Shown here: positions 5,872 through 14,539 of the stretch, piece by piece | Layout of the letters: each line of letters begins with the position of its first letter | Numbering within the stretch: the stretch's first letter is position 1 | Assembly (NCBI GenBank): GCA_023228385.1 | Contig: JALOBF010000023.1 | Coordinates: forward strand, 1-15,654 | Reading direction: 5' to 3' | Length of the DNA stretch: 15,654 nucleotides | From: Bacilli bacterium | GTDB taxonomy: Bacteria; Bacillota_I; Bacilli_A; ML615J-28; CAG-698 | Translations under genes and position numbers: made by a program | Notes under the pieces: model-generated | Databases searched by the model: none | Told to the model about the DNA's origin: nothing | Seen by the model: the letters and a program-made list of their open reading frames with translations, nothing else

Positions 5872-8190
5872 CTAAACTAAAGCATTGCCGATAACTTCTT
5901 CAATCGTTTCAACCGATACGATTTCTAAAGATTCTCTGACGCTTTCCGGCACTTCATCTAAGTCCTTAAGGTTTTCTTTAGGAATTAATATTTTATTCAA
6001 ACCGCTGCGATGGGCAGCTATTGCTTTTTCTCTGATCCCGCCAATCGGTAAAATTCGCCCACGCAAAGTAATTTCGCCGGTCATACCGACGGAATGTCGG
6101 ACCAAACGATTGGAAAACACAGAAATAATGGCAGTTGCAATTGTTACCCCGGCCGATGGACCATCCTTAGGAACCGCACCTTCCGGAACATGAATATGAA
6201 TATCATTGTCTTTAAATAATTCGGTATTAATACCGAATTTAGCGGCATTCGATTTAACATAACTTAATGCGGCTTGTGCTGATTCCCGCATTACCTCACC
6301 GAGTTTTCCGGTTAAGACTAAGTGGCCTTCTCCTTTATAGTATGTAACCTCAACCGGTAGCGTATCTCCGCCAAATTGAGTATAGGCCAAACCGGTAACG
6401 ACTCCAACTTGGTCAACAGCGTCGATTTTCGAATAATCATACTTTGGTTTGCCAAGCCATTCCGATAGATTGCTTTTGGTAATCGTTACCGTATCAATTT
6501 TCTCCATTAGAATTTTTTTAATGGCCCGGCGAATCAAGGTTCCAATATTACGCTCCAATTCTCTGACACCTGCTTCTTTGGTATATCTTCTGATGATATC
6601 CCAAAGCGCTTCATCCTCAAGCGTAAAGCGCTCTTTCTGTAGACCGTGATTTATTAACTGTTTTTCTACCAGATGTCTTTTGGCAATCTCGAATTTTTCA
6701 AATTCAGTATAACTGCTTAACTCGACAATTTCTAAACGATCCCTTAGGGCTGCCGGAATATTCTCTAAATAATTCGCGGTTGTAATAAAGAAGACGCGAG
6801 AAAGGTCATAGGGCTCTTCAAGATAGTGATCACTAAAGTATTTATTTTGTTCGCTATCCAGAACCTCAAGCAGAGCACTGGCCGGATCTCCTTTATAATC
6901 ACTAGAGAGTTTATCGATTTCATCAAGGAGAAACACCGGATTAACAACCCCGGCCCGCTTCATGCCCTGAAGAATCCGACCCGGTAAAGCGCCAAGATAA
7001 GTGCGGCGATGACCGCGGATTTCCGCTTCATCTTTAACGCCGCCAAGCGAGTGTTTTACAAACTGCTTTTTTAAACTGGCAGCTATAGACCGAGCCAGTG
7101 ACGTCTTACCGACACCCGGCGGTCCAACAAAACAAAGAATGGCTTGCGGATTTTTCTGGGTCATAATCCGAACGGCAAGATATTCGAGAATCCGCTCTTT
7201 TACAACCTCAAGGCCGTAATGATCGCGGTCCAATTGTTCTTTTGCCTTTTTTATATCATTCGATTCTTTTGACTCTTTTGACCAAGGTAAATCGATAACA
7301 AAGTCAAGATATGTTCTGATAATTGCCGATTCGCCACTGGCGACACTAATCGAAGCATAACGATTTAGCTCGGACAAGGCTTTTTCTTCCACCGGCTTCG
7401 GCATTTTTGCGGCCAAAATTTTGTTCCGCAATTCTTCTATATCGGTTTCTTTTTTTGCCTTATCACCGAGTTCATCCTGAATGACTTTCATTTTTTCCCT
7501 TAAATAGTATTCTTTCTGACTTTCGCTAATCGATTTGCGAACTTCATTTTCAATACTCATCTCCAGATTACGAATATATTTCTCCCGTTTCAAATCTTCA
7601 AGCATAAAACGCAATCGTTCTCCGACATTCGGCGTTGTAAGATATTTTATTTTTGATGATATATCAAGAGGTAGATTATATGCCAAAACATCAGTTAGTT
7701 TATCGGCAGTAACACCCTGAGCTACAACGTTTGCCAATTCAGGATATCCTTCAAATATCTTATGTGTATCGCTTTGTAATTCTTCTATTAGTAATCTAAC
7801 ATAGGCTAACTCTTTATCCATATCATCATTTACAATCGGAACCGTAACAATACTGGCATTCCAAAATGGATCGGTATCAACAAATTCCAACAACTTACAT
7901 CGGACAATGCCCAATAATTTAACTTTATGGAAAGTCTGTCCTACCATATTATAAACAATCTTAGCAACAATTCCATTAGGATTAATATTATTAATGTCGG
8001 GCGTATCCTTATTGTGATCATTTTGCACAAACAAAACGATATACTTTTTACCGGCGGCCGCTGTTTTTAGAGCTGCTATGCTTTCTTTTCTTCCGACCTC
8101 AAGCTTTATTTCGTTATTAGGCAAGGGGACAGTTCCGCGGACAGCCATCGCTGGCACTACGGCCGAAACAACAGTATGATTGGAAAACAT
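5872..8190 (-). CDS. lon: ATP-dependent protease Lon (LonA)
   Basis: Lon is a cytosolic hexameric AAA+ protease that degrades misfolded and regulatory proteins. The 772-residue protein has the LonA N domain (about 12-200), a coiled-coil segment (about 205-275), Walker A GPPGVGKT (356-363), Walker B VFLLDEID (419-426), a sensor/arginine-finger region and the C-terminal protease domain. The catalytic dyad is visible: S679 in PKDGPSAGV and K722 in GGIREKAIAA. The length is normal for LonA. The start is fixed by AAAGGAGGTGA 6 bases upstream. Only 18 bases separate it from the trigger-factor-like gene, so it is the last gene of the tig-clpX operon. In B. subtilis lonA also follows clpX, with lonB between them. 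No heat-shock operator of CIRCE type was seen nearby. Confidence 0.97.
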   Translation of the reverse strand: MFSNHTVVSAVVPAMAVRGTVPLPNNEIKLEVGRKESIAALKTAAAGKKYIVLFVQNDHNKDTPDINNINPNGIVAKIVYNMVGQTFHKVKLLGIVRCKLLEFVDTDPFWNASIVTVPIVNDDMDKELAYVRLLIEELQSDTHKIFEGYPELANVVAQGVTADKLTDVLAYNLPLDISSKIKYLTTPNVGERLRFMLEDLKREKYIRNLEMSIENEVRKSISESQKEYYLREKMKVIQDELGDKAKKETDIEELRNKILAAKMPKPVEEKALSELNRYASISVASGESAIIRTYLDFVIDLPWSKESKESNDIKKAKEQLDRDHYGLEVVKERILEYLAVRIMTQKNPQAILCFVGPPGVGKTSLARSIAASLKKQFVKHSLGGVKDEAEIRGHRRTYLGALPGRILQGMKRAGVVNPVFLLDEIDKLSSDYKGDPASALLEVLDSEQNKYFSDHYLEEPYDLSRVFFITTANYLENIPAALRDRLEIVELSSYTEFEKFEIAKRHLVEKQLINHGLQKERFTLEDEALWDIIRRYTKEAGVRELERNIGTLIRRAIKKILMEKIDTVTITKSNLSEWLGKPKYDYSKIDAVDQVGVVTGLAYTQFGGDTLPVEVTYYKGEGHLVLTGKLGEVMRESAQAALSYVKSNAAKFGINTELFKDNDIHIHVPEGAVPKDGPSAGVTIATAIISVFSNRLVRHSVGMTGEITLRGRILPIGGIREKAIAAHRSGLNKILIPKENLKDLDEVPESVRESLEIVSVETIEEVIGNALV

Positions 8191-8208
8191 GAGTTCACCT
8201 CCTTTAGT

Positions 8209-9312
8209 TTATAATTCAATATCTAATATTTTCTGTTCTAAACAATATTCTAATACCCGGACTTCATAGATCCGGCGGTTAATAAATTCCTGATAACGGT
8301 CGACCCGATGGGGATTATCGAATAAAATTTTATCGAATTCATATTCTTCAATAATTTTATCCATATATAATATATTATCGTCGCTGTAATTATAATTTAT
8401 AATCCAAATAATATATTCTTTAAGCAGTTCTCTTTTTTTCTCATATTCGGACAAATCTTCATGAGCAAAATGGTCGATAACGGTTTGATCAAATTCAAAA
8501 TCACCGTTATGAAGAATAAAATCGGCCAAATAATTAAGCAGTAAAACCACGGTTGTGGAAAAAGAGAAAATATCTTTGATTTTCTGGCGGAATTCGGTAA
8601 CGGTCTTACAACCGAGAAAATTAAGGTTTTCAACGATTTCATTACTTAAGCGCCGAAGAACCTTGTTTTTAATTTCTTTTACTTTTGCTTTTACAACGAT
8701 ACCGTCATCTTCATCAAGAATTACCGTATCCCCTACTTTACAATTAACAAACGAATATTCATCGGGATTTTCATAATCCTCAACCGAGTTTACCTGATCC
8801 TTAATTTCATTGATAACAAAGTCATCTTTAGTATAGAAAAGATCATATTTCACATAACTCTTTTTATTAGCTACCTTCACATCTCGATAATCATATTGAT
8901 TATTAACAAGCAGAATCTGTTGCGTAAAATCCTTAATCATCTGACTTTCATAAGGGATATTGAAAATACCGTTTGGAATCTTAGAAGGAAAATTAAGTTG
9001 TAAATCGGTGGGCAAAACACAAAATTGTACAATCAGCAAAAGATTATGATTACGAACAAGCGGTGTAAGATAGCGATATTTACGAAAACTGATTGGAATA
9101 ATATCAGATTTAATCAGTTCCTCCTCCACAACCTCATTTTCAATTTTTTCTTTCGTCAATTCCAATAACTTTTTTTTTGATTTTTGCGATAACCTTCCGA
9201 CTAAATTATTTTCTTCGGCAACCTCATCAAAAATTTCATTTATTTCTTTTTCAGAAAAAACGAAATATACTTGATGGTATTGACTGCTGATGTAATCGTG
9301 CGTGACTTTCAT
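8209..9312 (-). CDS. Divergent trigger-factor-like protein between clpX and lon
   Basis: This 367-residue protein follows the layout of the trigger factor (430 residues) two genes upstream. Residues 13-32 (HQVYFVFSEKEINEIFDEVA) match the first strand and helix of the ribosome-binding domain. Residues 90-112 (NLLLIVQFCVLPTDLQLNFPS) match ERIFSYTAEVAIYPEVKLGQ. Residues 193-247 (VGDTVILDE... AKVKEIKNKVLRRLSNEIVENL) align with the end of the FKBP domain and the arm region (KIVLHEVKKRVLPELNDDFIKEL). Its C-terminus RRIYEVRVLEYCLEQKIL matches YYFLLKKTVDLLKEKAII. The GFRxGxxP ribosome-docking loop is replaced by LVGRLSQKSKKKL, and the FKBP signature (IGSGSFIPGFED) is absent. It probably keeps chaperone-like arms without normal ribosome docking or prolyl isomerisation. 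AAGGTGGGG precedes the ATG; gaps to clpX and lon are 15 and 18 bases. Confidence 0.65.
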   Translation of the reverse strand: MKVTHDYISSQYHQVYFVFSEKEINEIFDEVAEENNLVGRLSQKSKKKLLELTKEKIENEVVEEELIKSDIIPISFRKYRYLTPLVRNHNLLLIVQFCVLPTDLQLNFPSKIPNGIFNIPYESQMIKDFTQQILLVNNQYDYRDVKVANKKSYVKYDLFYTKDDFVINEIKDQVNSVEDYENPDEYSFVNCKVGDTVILDEDDGIVVKAKVKEIKNKVLRRLSNEIVENLNFLGCKTVTEFRQKIKDIFSFSTTVVLLLNYLADFILHNGDFEFDQTVIDHFAHEDLSEYEKKRELLKEYIIWIINYNYSDDNILYMDKIIEEYEFDKILFDNPHRVDRYQEFINRRIYEVRVLEYCLEQKILDIEL

Positions 9313-9327
9313 ACGACCCCACCTTAT

Positions 9328-10581
9328 CTAGGCTGTTTTTGAATGTTTACGAATAAATTTAGCTTCAGCATTAGTCACTACTACATCCTTTGTAATAATG
9401 CATTTATAAAGATCTTTTTCCTCAGGCACTTTATACATAACTTCAAGCATGATTTTTTCGATAATTGCTCTTAATCCCCTGGCTCCGGTTTTTTGGCTGA
9501 AGGCCCTAACCGCAATTTCGTTTAATGCTTCATCTTCAAACTCTAGATGAACACCATCCATCTTTAACATTTTTTGATACTGTTTGATAATGGCGTTTTT
9601 CGGCTCTTTTAATATTTTTACAAGATCATCAATATTTAAAACATTTAAAGCGGCTATTATCGGCAATCGGCCAACCAATTCGGGGATAAGACCGTATTTT
9701 TGCAAATCTTGATGGGTAACATTGGTATATACTTCTGACAAATCTTTAACTTTATTATTGTCAACGTTAAAACCGATTGTTTTCCTGCCGATTCTGGATT
9801 TAACTATTTCTTCAATTCCCTCAAAAGATCCACCGCAGATAAACAAAACATTGGTTGTGTCAAATGGGATAAACTCCTGATGCGGGTGTTTTCTCCCGCC
9901 GCCCGGCGGTACATTGGCGACCGTTCCTTCAAGTATTTTTAATAAGGCCTGTTGGACGCCTTCGCCGGATACATCACGGGTAATTGACGGATTATCCGAT
10001 TTTCGACCGAGTTTATCCAGCTCGTCGATATAAACTATTCCTTTTTGGGCAAGATCAACATCATAATCTGCTGCTTGCAATAACCGTAACAAGACATTTT
10101 CAACATCCTCACCGACATAACCGGCTTGGGTTAAAGTTGTGGCATCGGCAATGGCAAAAGGAACTTGTAGGATATTGGCAAGGGTTCGGGCAAATAATGT
10201 TTTACCGCTGCCGGTTGCTCCCAAAAGCACAATATTGCTCTTCTCAATTTCAATATCACTTTCTTCAAAAAGATTATTTTGAACCCTTTTGTAATGGTTA
10301 TACACTGCAACCGATAAGATTTTCTTTGTATATTCTTGACTGATAATGTATTCATCTAATCGTTTATGAATTTCTTGAGGAGTTAAATTTAATGTAAATT
10401 CATTTTTTTCTGTTTGAACCACATTAGCTTCTGTAATCGAGTTTAATTCAAACATCTGATAGCAAATTCCAACGCATATATCACAAATAAAAGCGTTGTC
10501 GCCTTCAATAATGTGGCGATCTTTTGATTCCGGTAAACCACAAAATGAACAAACTTTTGCTTTTTTTGGTTTATTAGCCAT
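9328..10581 (-). CDS. clpX: ATP-dependent unfoldase ClpX
   Basis: ClpX is the AAA+ ring that recognises, unfolds and feeds substrates, including tmRNA-tagged proteins, to ClpP. From the ATG at 10581 the protein has 417 residues: N-terminal C4 zinc finger (C11, C14, C33, C36), Walker A GATGSGKT (121-128), pore loop GYVGED (154-159), Walker B IVYIDE (182-187), the IGF loop that docks ClpP (269-271, TIGFNVD) and sensor 2 GARGLR (366-371). The IGF loop implies a ClpP encoded elsewhere. ATG at 10581 is preferred over a GTG three codons earlier, because AGAGGTG overlaps that GTG and is well spaced from the ATG. It follows tig by 44 bases and precedes the trigger-factor-like gene by 15. Confidence 0.97.
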   Translation of the reverse strand: MANKPKKAKVCSFCGLPESKDRHIIEGDNAFICDICVGICYQMFELNSITEANVVQTEKNEFTLNLTPQEIHKRLDEYIISQEYTKKILSVAVYNHYKRVQNNLFEESDIEIEKSNIVLLGATGSGKTLFARTLANILQVPFAIADATTLTQAGYVGEDVENVLLRLLQAADYDVDLAQKGIVYIDELDKLGRKSDNPSITRDVSGEGVQQALLKILEGTVANVPPGGGRKHPHQEFIPFDTTNVLFICGGSFEGIEEIVKSRIGRKTIGFNVDNNKVKDLSEVYTNVTHQDLQKYGLIPELVGRLPIIAALNVLNIDDLVKILKEPKNAIIKQYQKMLKMDGVHLEFEDEALNEIAVRAFSQKTGARGLRAIIEKIMLEVMYKVPEEKDLYKCIITKDVVVTNAEAKFIRKHSKTA

Positions 10582-10625
10582 TTTCAACACCTCTTCTTAT
10601 ATTATATTATTTAATATATTTATTT

Positions 10626-11918
10626 TTACTCTTTAATAATCGCCTTTTCTTTCAATAAGTCTACTGTTTTCTTTAAAAGAAAATAATACTCGATTTGGTC
10701 CTTAGGAAATTGCTTTTTCATCGCTGCCAAAGGCATATGATAAGCATCGGCGATTTCCTGATAACCTTTTTCATAATCGTCATCATTAAGGACGATTGCT
10801 TCAGCATTAATAATTTCACCCAGCACTACTTCCTTTAATATATCAAATCTAGCCGGCTCAGCGATCATTTTTTTATATTTTTCCAAATCCAAACCTTGAT
10901 AAGCTAAAAATTGCTCAAATTGTAAATTATAACTTTTAGCTCTTTCTTCTTCATGTTTTATATAACTATCAATTTTTCTATCGACCATAATTTCCGGAAT
11001 TTCAACTTCGGCATTATCACAAACTTTCTTTAATAAATCATATTCAAATTTTTTTTCGCCTGCATCCTTTTTTTCTGATTGCAATTTATCTTTAATAAAA
11101 CTTAAGTATTCATCAACCGTAACAATTTCCGGAATGTTTAATTCTTTAATAAAATCATCGTTTAATTCTGGCAATACTCTTTTTTTCACTTCATGAAGAA
11201 CAATCTTAAAATCAGCCGGTTTGCCGCTTAAATTTTCCGCCGGATAATTTTCGGGAAAAGTAACAGTGATGGTTTTTTTCTCGCCCGGACGCATGCCAAT
11301 CATTTGATCTTCAAAACCGGGGATAAACGATCCGGAGCCGATTTCAAGCTGATAGTTTTCGCTTTTGCCGCCCGGAAAAGCCGCGCCGTCAATAAATCCT
11401 TCGAAATCAAAAATAGCAACATTACCATCTTCTAAAGGCGCTTCTTCAACAATCTCCAGATCGGATTTGCTTTTTCTGACATCGAGAATATAATTATCAA
11501 TGTCGAGAGCGGTAATTTCGGTTGAATCTTTTTCAACTTCTATACCAAAATATTGGCCCAGTTTTACTTCCGGATAAATGGCAACTTCTGCCGTGTAACT
11601 AAAAATCCGCTCATTGGTGAATCGCTCAAAGTCTATATTGATTTGGGGTTCATCAATAACATAAATTTTATTATTTTTAACAGCATCGATATACGAATCA
11701 TTTACCGCCTGATCAAAGGCCTGCTGTAATACCTTTCCTTCGCCAAATCTTCTTAAATACATATCGCGCGGAACCTTACCCTTCCGGAACCCTTTTATCT
11801 CGACGGTTGTAAGTATTTTATTTAACTCCTCTTCATAATAACGAGCAAACTCTTCCTTTTCGAATTCTATACTTAGCTTAACCTTTTCCCCCGTTAGCTT
11901 TTCAATATCAACTTTCAT
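10626..11918 (-). CDS. tig: Trigger factor, ribosome-bound chaperone and prolyl isomerase
   Basis: Trigger factor sits at the ribosome exit tunnel and shields nascent chains. The 430-residue protein has all three domains. The ribosome-binding domain (1-about 115) carries the docking signature GFRKGKVPRDMYLRRFG (43-59). The FKBP-type isomerase domain (about 160-245) includes YQLEIGSGSFIPGFEDQMIG (189-208) and the PGEKKTITVTFPENY stretch. The C-terminal SurA-like arms (about 250-430) begin with VKKRVLPELNDDFIKEL. The length is normal. AAAGGAG lies 8 bases upstream of the ATG and an extended -10 promoter is present at 11954-11982. It is the first gene of tig-clpX-(trigger-factor-like)-lon. Confidence 0.97.
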   Translation of the reverse strand: MKVDIEKLTGEKVKLSIEFEKEEFARYYEEELNKILTTVEIKGFRKGKVPRDMYLRRFGEGKVLQQAFDQAVNDSYIDAVKNNKIYVIDEPQINIDFERFTNERIFSYTAEVAIYPEVKLGQYFGIEVEKDSTEITALDIDNYILDVRKSKSDLEIVEEAPLEDGNVAIFDFEGFIDGAAFPGGKSENYQLEIGSGSFIPGFEDQMIGMRPGEKKTITVTFPENYPAENLSGKPADFKIVLHEVKKRVLPELNDDFIKELNIPEIVTVDEYLSFIKDKLQSEKKDAGEKKFEYDLLKKVCDNAEVEIPEIMVDRKIDSYIKHEEERAKSYNLQFEQFLAYQGLDLEKYKKMIAEPARFDILKEVVLGEIINAEAIVLNDDDYEKGYQEIADAYHMPLAAMKKQFPKDQIEYYFLLKKTVDLLKEKAIIKE

Positions 11919-11953
11919 TTTATACTCCTTTATTTTAAATATTTAACTTTATT

Positions 11954-11982
11954 ATTATATCAAATATTCTTGATAATTACAA
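11954..11982 (-). promoter_or_regulatory. Extended -10 promoter of the tig-clpX-lon operon
   Basis: Minus strand: TTGTAA (11982-11977), 17-base spacer, TGATATAAT (11962-11954). The -10 ends 36 bases upstream of the tig start. Confidence 0.7.
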
Positions 11983-12013
11983 ATACATTATATTAAAAAA
12001 ACAAGGAAATATA

Positions 12014-12610
12014 TTAGATATCGATATTGAAAATTATTTTCATTACCTTGGAAAGTTCACGGATGATTTCCGGAGGATATCCAATCTCGTATAACATATT
12101 AATAAGATCAAAAAAACGAAACAGCAAATACTCATGATCAATTACAACCCCGCTCGCCATCTCCCGGATTAACCCCTCCACAAAATTCACAACGATGAGA
12201 GCTAAGGTAATACTGGTAAGGGAATGAGAGTAAGCCAGTAAATACGAGTAATTGGCACCGTCTTTTTCATATAAATTTTTGATCTCGCCGCTGCTTAGCA
12301 ATCGGCTTTTTTTAATCAATGATTTAGCTTGATAGATATCATCATTACCGAGAGCAGCAAGTAAACTATAATATATTACGGTAAATGTTTCAACATTCTT
12401 CGTAATTAAATCATTTCCGATTAAAATCGTCTCATCATAATTGCCGATGGCAAAAGTTGCTCGAATTAAATCTTCATATATTTCCGTGTCACATTCCTGA
12501 TAGTTGTCCAAAATTTGATTTTTCATCTGGGCAATACTATAGTAATCGGAAGCTTTTTTATAATCGTTCATTTTATTTATAATTAAGGCTTTTTCTTTGG
12601 GAAATCTCAT
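12014..12610 (-). CDS. Helical-repeat (TPR-like) protein of unknown function
   Basis: This 198-residue protein is predicted to be all helical. Residues 15-105 contain paired helices of TPR character (MNDYKKASDYYSIAQ; EDLIRATFAIGNYDETILIGNDLI; YYSLLAALGNDDIYQAKSLI), followed by a more hydrophobic region at about 121-150 and a conserved-looking end YPPEIIRELSKVMKIIFNID. It has no catalytic motif or signal peptide. In B. subtilis the gene upstream of tig is ysoA, also annotated as a TPR protein; position and helical character suggest a relative, but I cannot confirm homology. AGAGTGG about 8 bases before the ATG is a modest ribosome site; M14 is an alternative start. It lies 44 bases after the peptidase gene with no terminator between, so the two are probably cotranscribed. 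Confidence 0.7.
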   Translation of the reverse strand: MRFPKEKALIINKMNDYKKASDYYSIAQMKNQILDNYQECDTEIYEDLIRATFAIGNYDETILIGNDLITKNVETFTVIYYSLLAALGNDDIYQAKSLIKKSRLLSSGEIKNLYEKDGANYSYLLAYSHSLTSITLALIVVNFVEGLIREMASGVVIDHEYLLFRFFDLINMLYEIGYPPEIIRELSKVMKIIFNIDI

Positions 12611-12654
12611 TAAATACCACTCTTTATTATGTTCGGATTTAATAAACTAATACT

Positions 12655-14349
12655 TTAAACTAATTTTGACGGATCAAAACCATCCAAATGGGATTTTATC
12701 GCCGCCGTTATGGCTTGAACCGTCCCCGCAACAAACGGATTTTTTAAACCGATTGCATTGCACAGCGCTATGAAAGACATGCTGCCGCCCAAAGAACATA
12801 AATGATAATAGCGGGACCAAGCATCCTGATGATTTTTACGGTCCAATAGCCAAAATTGATGGGCACATACCTGGGCTAAAGTATAATCAATATAATAAAA
12901 AGGTGTAGCAAAAACATGTGACTGACGGAACCAGAAAGTCCCTTTGTCGAAAAACTCATTTTCATAGACCTTGTATGGCATATATTTTTTTTCCAGTTCG
13001 CGAAAAACCTTTTTCCTCTCATCGGGACTGAGATTAGGCTCCTCATAGACCCGATGCTGATACTCGTCAATTAAAACGCCATAAGGGATAAAAGTAACGG
13101 TCCCGGCTAAATGCTGATAGCGATAGCGATCGGCATCGTCTTTGAAGAAAAGTTCCATCCAAGGCCAGGCAAAAAACTCCATACTCATCGAATGGACTTC
13201 GCAAGCCTCATAGGTAGGCCATAAATACTCTAATACTTGACTATTCCGACTGGTATAAACCTGGAAGGCATGGCCGGCCTCATGAGTTAGGACATCAACA
13301 TCACCGCTGGTGCCGTTAAAATTCGAAAAAATAAACGGCGACTTATAATCGAAAAAGTAAGTACAAAAACCGCCGCCGCTTTTTCCCGCTTTTGCCTCTA
13401 AATCAAGAAGCTCCCGGTTAATCATAAAATCAATAAATTCACCGGTTTCCGAGCTTAATTCATGATACATCTTTTGGGCCGAGTTAACAAGTTCGCTGGG
13501 GCAGCCATATGGCGTGGGATTACCCGATTTGAAATCAATTCCCAAATCATAACTTTTCGGATCATCAATACCTAAACGCTTCATTTTAGCGGTAATAATC
13601 TCTTCGGATAACGGTACTAAGTCCCGTTCAACTTGCATTCGGTAAGACTCTACTTCATATTTAGTATAGTCGGTGCGACCCAGACGGGCATAGCCGACCT
13701 CGATAAAATTAGCAAACCCCAGTTTGCGTCCAATCTTATCTCTTACTTTTACAAGGCGGTCATAGATATCATCAAATTTATTTTCGTTTATTTTGAAAAA
13801 ATCAGCGATTGCTTTTTCCGCATCACGGCGTACTTGGCGATTAGTATCTATAAGGTACGGTCCCATCTGCGACAGGTTGTTAATTTTACCGTTAAACTCA
13901 ATCTTAGCGCTGGCCGTAAGTTTTCGATATTCGGTTACTAACCGGTTTTCTTCCTTAAGATCGTCGATAATCTCCGGTTTAAATGTTTTTTGTTTGGCTT
14001 CCAAGAGTGCAAACAATTGATGACCAAAATGCTTGTCTAATTCACTACGAAATTTACTGTTTAATAGTTCTATTCCCAATCGATGTTCATAACTTGAATA
14101 AAGAGGATCATTTTCATCAAAATAATCCTGTTCTCTCTCATAATAGGCATCGGTGGTATCAATTGCCGATCGAACATAGCAAAGCGACGCCATTGTATCA
14201 TAAGTCCTTCGAACCTGATTAATCCGGTGAATAGCTTCGATTTGTTCCGCATCTGATAGGGCGGTTTTTAAAACCTCAATGGTATGCTCAAACTCTTTAC
14301 CTATTTCTTCAAGATTTGGTCTTTTATAAATATAATCTCTAAATTTCAT
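12655..14349 (-). CDS. M3-family oligoendopeptidase (PepF-like zinc metallopeptidase)
   Basis: This is a cytosolic zinc peptidase that cuts short peptides, including those released by Lon and Clp proteases. The 564-residue protein carries the M3 signature THEAGHAF with zinc ligands H356 and H360, catalytic E357, and the third ligand E384 in EACEVHSMSMEF. Downstream PFYYIDYTLAQ (483-493) holds the tyrosines that line the active site in this family. The length matches the short M3B oligoendopeptidase group (about 560 residues). It has no signal peptide. The ribosome site is weak (CGGAAC about 4-9 bases before the ATG), while the promoter at 14380-14408 is good. The next gene downstream is the helical-repeat protein. 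It is divergent from the nitroreductase. Confidence 0.93.
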   Translation of the reverse strand: MKFRDYIYKRPNLEEIGKEFEHTIEVLKTALSDAEQIEAIHRINQVRRTYDTMASLCYVRSAIDTTDAYYEREQDYFDENDPLYSSYEHRLGIELLNSKFRSELDKHFGHQLFALLEAKQKTFKPEIIDDLKEENRLVTEYRKLTASAKIEFNGKINNLSQMGPYLIDTNRQVRRDAEKAIADFFKINENKFDDIYDRLVKVRDKIGRKLGFANFIEVGYARLGRTDYTKYEVESYRMQVERDLVPLSEEIITAKMKRLGIDDPKSYDLGIDFKSGNPTPYGCPSELVNSAQKMYHELSSETGEFIDFMINRELLDLEAKAGKSGGGFCTYFFDYKSPFIFSNFNGTSGDVDVLTHEAGHAFQVYTSRNSQVLEYLWPTYEACEVHSMSMEFFAWPWMELFFKDDADRYRYQHLAGTVTFIPYGVLIDEYQHRVYEEPNLSPDERKKVFRELEKKYMPYKVYENEFFDKGTFWFRQSHVFATPFYYIDYTLAQVCAHQFWLLDRKNHQDAWSRYYHLCSLGGSMSFIALCNAIGLKNPFVAGTVQAITAAIKSHLDGFDPSKLV

Positions 14350-14379
14350 CTTGTTCCGTGACCTTTCTATTCTTAATTT

Positions 14380-14408
14380 ATTATATCATTTATTATCGGA
14401 AAAATCAA
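14380..14408 (-). promoter_or_regulatory. Extended -10 promoter of the M3 peptidase gene
   Basis: Minus strand: TTGATT (14408-14403), 17-base spacer, TGATATAAT (14388-14380). The -10 ends 30 bases upstream of the start codon. It is built like the tig promoter. Confidence 0.65.
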
Positions 14409-14497
14409 TTAAACCATGACATTAAATGGTGTATTATATAGTATCATAAAAGATGAATTTTTATTTGATTAATGCGCAGAAAAAAAATTTACTTGTT

Positions 14498-14525
14498 TTG
14501 AAAGGTTAATAATCTGTGGTATAAT
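14498..14525 (+). promoter_or_regulatory. Extended -10 promoter of the nitroreductase gene
   Basis: TTGAAA (14498-14503), 16-base spacer, TATAAT (14520-14525) preceded by TGG. A start site about 7 bases further on leaves only about 8 bases before the ATG at 14540. Confidence 0.7.
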
Positions 14526-14539
14526 ATACATGATTGGAT

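Noticed and set aside
8209..9312. LonB or another protease in the clpX-lon gap
   Set aside because: No Walker motifs and no Ser-Lys dyad; the pattern is that of trigger factor.
9328..10590. clpX starting at the GTG three codons upstream
   Set aside because: The GTG is part of the AGAGGTG ribosome site; the ATG at 10581 gives the usual ClpX N-terminus.
2319..14222. Open frames on the opposite strand inside rnr, lon, clpX, tig and the M3 peptidase gene
   Set aside because: They mirror real genes, have low-complexity Ser/Ile/Phe-rich translations and lack ribosome sites or family motifs.
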